Positions 62,264 through 64,000 of a DNA stretch of 64,000 nt are shown here, piece by piece. The notes under the pieces were generated by a model. It was not told the origin of the DNA, searched no databases, and was given only the letters and a program-made list of their open reading frames with translations. Source of the stretch: Nesterenkonia marinintestina (GTDB lineage Bacteria > Actinomycetota > Actinomycetes > Actinomycetales > Micrococcaceae); NCBI RefSeq assembly GCF_025420485.1, contig NZ_JAOEFD010000007.1, positions 92,260-156,259 on the forward strand. Reading direction: 5' to 3'. Positions within the stretch are counted from its first letter, which is position 1; the number at the start of each line of letters is the position of its first letter. The position numbers and the translations under genes are program-made.

Positions 62264-62342
62264 TTGTTAGTCAACGGGATACCACGTCCTCAGTGAGAGA
62301 GGCTCATTCGACCATAGCTCTGGGTGAAGTATTTCCGTACAA

Positions 62343-63782
62343 CTATCCACTTGCTGGAGCGCGCTTCTCTACAATAGCTAGACCTTTGTGCAAACTCTGG
62401 TGAACGTATGCGGCCGCGGAACCGGGAAGCATTAGTTCCGGATCTTCGGTTCTAAACCGAGTTGGTCCAGTGTCGGCGAGGCGAACTCCGATAACAGAGT
62501 ATTCAAAAAGTTTCTCCAAGAGAAATCGAGCTCCATACTTATCGACTAATTCAGGATCTTTAGATTCGAGTAGTTGCGTAAGTTCATCCAATGAATCATA
62601 TCGATGTACACCCTGTCTCAAGCATTCCAAAAGACGGTTAAAATCCGGGAATACTTTTATATATTCCTGCCGTAGATCATCTACTTTCCATGAACTATAT
62701 CGCTTTTCAGCATATTGCACGTCTGCTTTCGATATCTCTACAGCATCCAGACCAGCAATATTTATGCACTCATCTAAGAATTGAAGGACCTCTCGAGGAC
62801 GTAGGAATGTTCTCTTCACAATATAATTAAATGGCGCGATTGAACCTCTCATAGTGCCCTCTTCAAAGAGTTGTCCTACGACAATTCCGTCCGGTAGGCG
62901 AGCATCAAGCATCTGTGCCAGCTCCGTCGGGGTCCATTCGATAGGCGTTTGGGTGGGACGGTGCTTATCCTTGTCGTCGAATTGCAACACATCATAGATA
63001 TCGGAACGTAGGAATACCAAGATACGGAGACCCAGGTCGCCTGTTCGCTTGCTCAACTGACTGTTGATCTCTTTGCTGGCCTTCAACAGACCTACTAAGA
63101 GACTCTTCGCCTCTTCTGAGCCATCCCACGAGTCATCCAAACGATCAATCGTGACCATCACACCAATCTCGCATACTGCGTCACCTATGACGGTGAAGAT
63201 CTGAGATGCCAATGCCGGGGTGAGCGCCTGTTCATTGTTTGGGTCGCTCGACATACCGACACCGAATCCGAATGCAGAAAAATTAAAGGAGTTTAGTCCT
63301 TTTAGTATAGATTTTGCGGTATCCGCAATTCCGGGATTTATTGTTCCAAAATTGTCCTCTAGGAATTTCTGCAGCTTGTCTACTGACCTTCTCGTACCGG
63401 TTGTCCACGTCAGCTTGAGGGAAGTAACCGCTGTCGCGACCTCGATCGCCAAAGTCAATTTCCAAGCATTGGTGTGGGCTTGTTCCGCCAGCAACCCCTG
63501 CTCCTTATAGTCCTTCAGTGCAGACCATGCGTAGTGGTCGGGTGTAATCGAGATAACCACCCGATTCTGACCCGCTTCACGAACGAGTCGCGGAAGCTGA
63601 CCGAACAGTGCCGATTTACCACTCCCCTTACGTCCCAGGAAGAGTGTGCGTCGGCCCTCCATGGCTCGATCAACGAACGGAGTCCTAACGAAATAGTCGT
63701 CTAGGCCGGCGTCCGACTCGGCGTCGATCTCGCCGATGTCCAAATCCCCAAGCCTCAAGTCAGCATCTCTCAGAGCGCTCAT
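62343..63782 (-). CDS. P-loop ATPase, Sll1717-like family
   Basis: A 479 aa ATPase. Walker A is G50-R-K-G-S-G-K56-S57; a Walker B-like VMVTIDRLDD is at about 208-217, followed by an Arg-containing LVFLRSDIYDVLQ sensor segment; the C-terminal half is helical and probably a sensor or effector. The N-terminus (GDLDIGEIDAESD...YFVRTPFVDRA) matches P-loop ATPases of the Sll1717 type. GC is strikingly low for this genome and codon use differs, so it was probably acquired. Such ATPases are often found in defence islands, but no nuclease partner is in view. ATG 63782 has AAGGA upstream. Confidence 0.75.
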   Translation of the reverse strand: MSALRDADLRLGDLDIGEIDAESDAGLDDYFVRTPFVDRAMEGRRTLFLGRKGSGKSALFGQLPRLVREAGQNRVVISITPDHYAWSALKDYKEQGLLAEQAHTNAWKLTLAIEVATAVTSLKLTWTTGTRRSVDKLQKFLEDNFGTINPGIADTAKSILKGLNSFNFSAFGFGVGMSSDPNNEQALTPALASQIFTVIGDAVCEIGVMVTIDRLDDSWDGSEEAKSLLVGLLKASKEINSQLSKRTGDLGLRILVFLRSDIYDVLQFDDKDKHRPTQTPIEWTPTELAQMLDARLPDGIVVGQLFEEGTMRGSIAPFNYIVKRTFLRPREVLQFLDECINIAGLDAVEISKADVQYAEKRYSSWKVDDLRQEYIKVFPDFNRLLECLRQGVHRYDSLDELTQLLESKDPELVDKYGARFLLEKLFEYSVIGVRLADTGPTRFRTEDPELMLPGSAAAYVHQSLHKGLAIVEKRAPASG

Positions 63783-63815
63783 AAACAGAGTCCTTCGAAA
63801 ACCGGTCCGATTTCA

Positions 63816-63837
63816 TGGTCGACACTCGAATCGACCA
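63816..63837. promoter_or_regulatory. Inverted repeat upstream of the P-loop ATPase
   Basis: TGGTCGA-N8-TCGACCA, perfect 7 bp arms, 34 bp before the ATPase start. It could be a repressor operator or a leader hairpin. Confidence 0.4.
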
Positions 63838-63947
63838 GTTAGGCATTTCTACCATCGTTTCCGGCGAATGAGAAGTCGCGGTCGGCTTTCATGTCTTGAA
63901 ACAGCCCATCTCTCTACATTTGCTGCCGAGGATGCGACACTACTTCG

Positions 63948-64000
63948 TGTGATGTCTCAGGACTTGTGTGACAGTTCTGTGTCAGGACATCGGTGACATT
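63948..64000 (+). mobile_element. Outer end of an IS481-type insertion sequence (element continues outside window)
   Basis: From TGTGATGTCTCAGG at 63948 the DNA carries two 21 bp near-copies (63953-63973 and 63978-63998) of TGTSTCAGGACWTSKGTGACA, spaced 25 bp start to start. Repeated TGTC...GGACAT...GTGACA blocks are what I recall at the ends of actinobacterial IS481 elements, just before the transposase start. The transposase itself would lie beyond base 64000, so the call is provisional. Confidence 0.5.

Larger units (their letters stand above)
61044..62342. other. AT-richer gene-poor region with decayed coding remnants
   Basis: About 1.3 kb between pxpA and the P-loop ATPase with visibly lower GC than the rest. 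Short open frames occur on both strands but none has a start, ribosome site and family-like sequence together. Two minus-strand fragments look formerly coding and are listed separately. Near 61098-61465 two minus-strand frames read protein-like text (NNVLYRLLWSSRGPLHIAKV; HIDRFTPTEFRTIT), as if one gene had been frameshifted; I cannot name it. No tRNA or attachment site was seen. Confidence 0.5.

Noticed and set aside
63736..63996. Plus-strand frame crossing into the putative IS end
   Set aside because: It overlaps the ATPase start and the IS terminal repeats; no recognisable protein.

Overview
The window is high-GC DNA (about 70% G+C by eye) from an actinobacterium. The block fhaA-fhaB-pstP-rodA-pbpA-pknA-pknB, followed by a pabA-type glutaminase, a class E sortase, crgA, a cyclophilin and a rhomboid, is the conserved cell-wall and division neighbourhood found near the chromosome origin in Actinobacteria. 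Gene content (the fused glutaminase, a Brevibacterium-type homoprotocatechuate dioxygenase, very acidic secreted tails) fits the Micrococcales. A halotolerant relative of Nesterenkonia or Brevibacterium is possible, but this is only inferred. Several genes share one start geometry: a TANNNT -10 box, 6-7 nt, then the start codon. That predicts widespread leaderless transcription.

Layout. 1-10.3 kb: the end of an asparagine-synthetase-like gene convergent with a glutaminase/STAS/cNMP fusion; a GntR regulator divergent from an MHS transporter and a lactate-type FMN oxidase; a GntP permease with a 3-hydroxyisobutyrate-type dehydrogenase; an acidic SurA-like lipoprotein. 10.4-17.5 kb: a type I restriction-modification operon, hsdM-hsdS-(NucS-like nuclease)-hsdR. 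17.7-24.5 kb: single genes (XRE regulator, maltose acetyltransferase, thiE, bile-acid-type symporter, LysR-ligand-domain protein, PAP2 protein, TauE/SafE, YceI). 24.7-40.1 kb: the cell-wall and division block.

40.3-50.5 kb holds a homoprotocatechuate meta-cleavage operon: an FAH-RraA fusion, GntR, hpaE, an unrelated polytopic membrane protein, hpaD, hpaH, hpaI and a phenol-hydroxylase-family monooxygenase that probably makes the catechol. 50.5-61.0 kb holds an SGNH hydrolase, a TauE/SafE permease, a YjiH-like protein and two minus-strand transcription units. One is pxpA-accB-accC-pxpB-pxpC, a biotin-dependent 5-oxoprolinase/carboxylase set. The other is DUF5058 membrane protein, second membrane protein, M20 amidohydrolase, preceded by a tandem glycine riboswitch. 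This second unit is the most interesting part of the window: a glycine-sensing RNA in front of an uncharacterised two-membrane-protein module and an amide hydrolase, suggesting uptake and hydrolysis, or export, of glycine or a glycine conjugate.

61.0-64.0 kb is AT-richer and looks acquired: decayed coding remnants, a P-loop ATPase of the Sll1717 type (a possible defence gene) and the outer end of what looks like an IS481-type insertion sequence at the window edge. I saw no tRNA, rRNA or CRISPR array.
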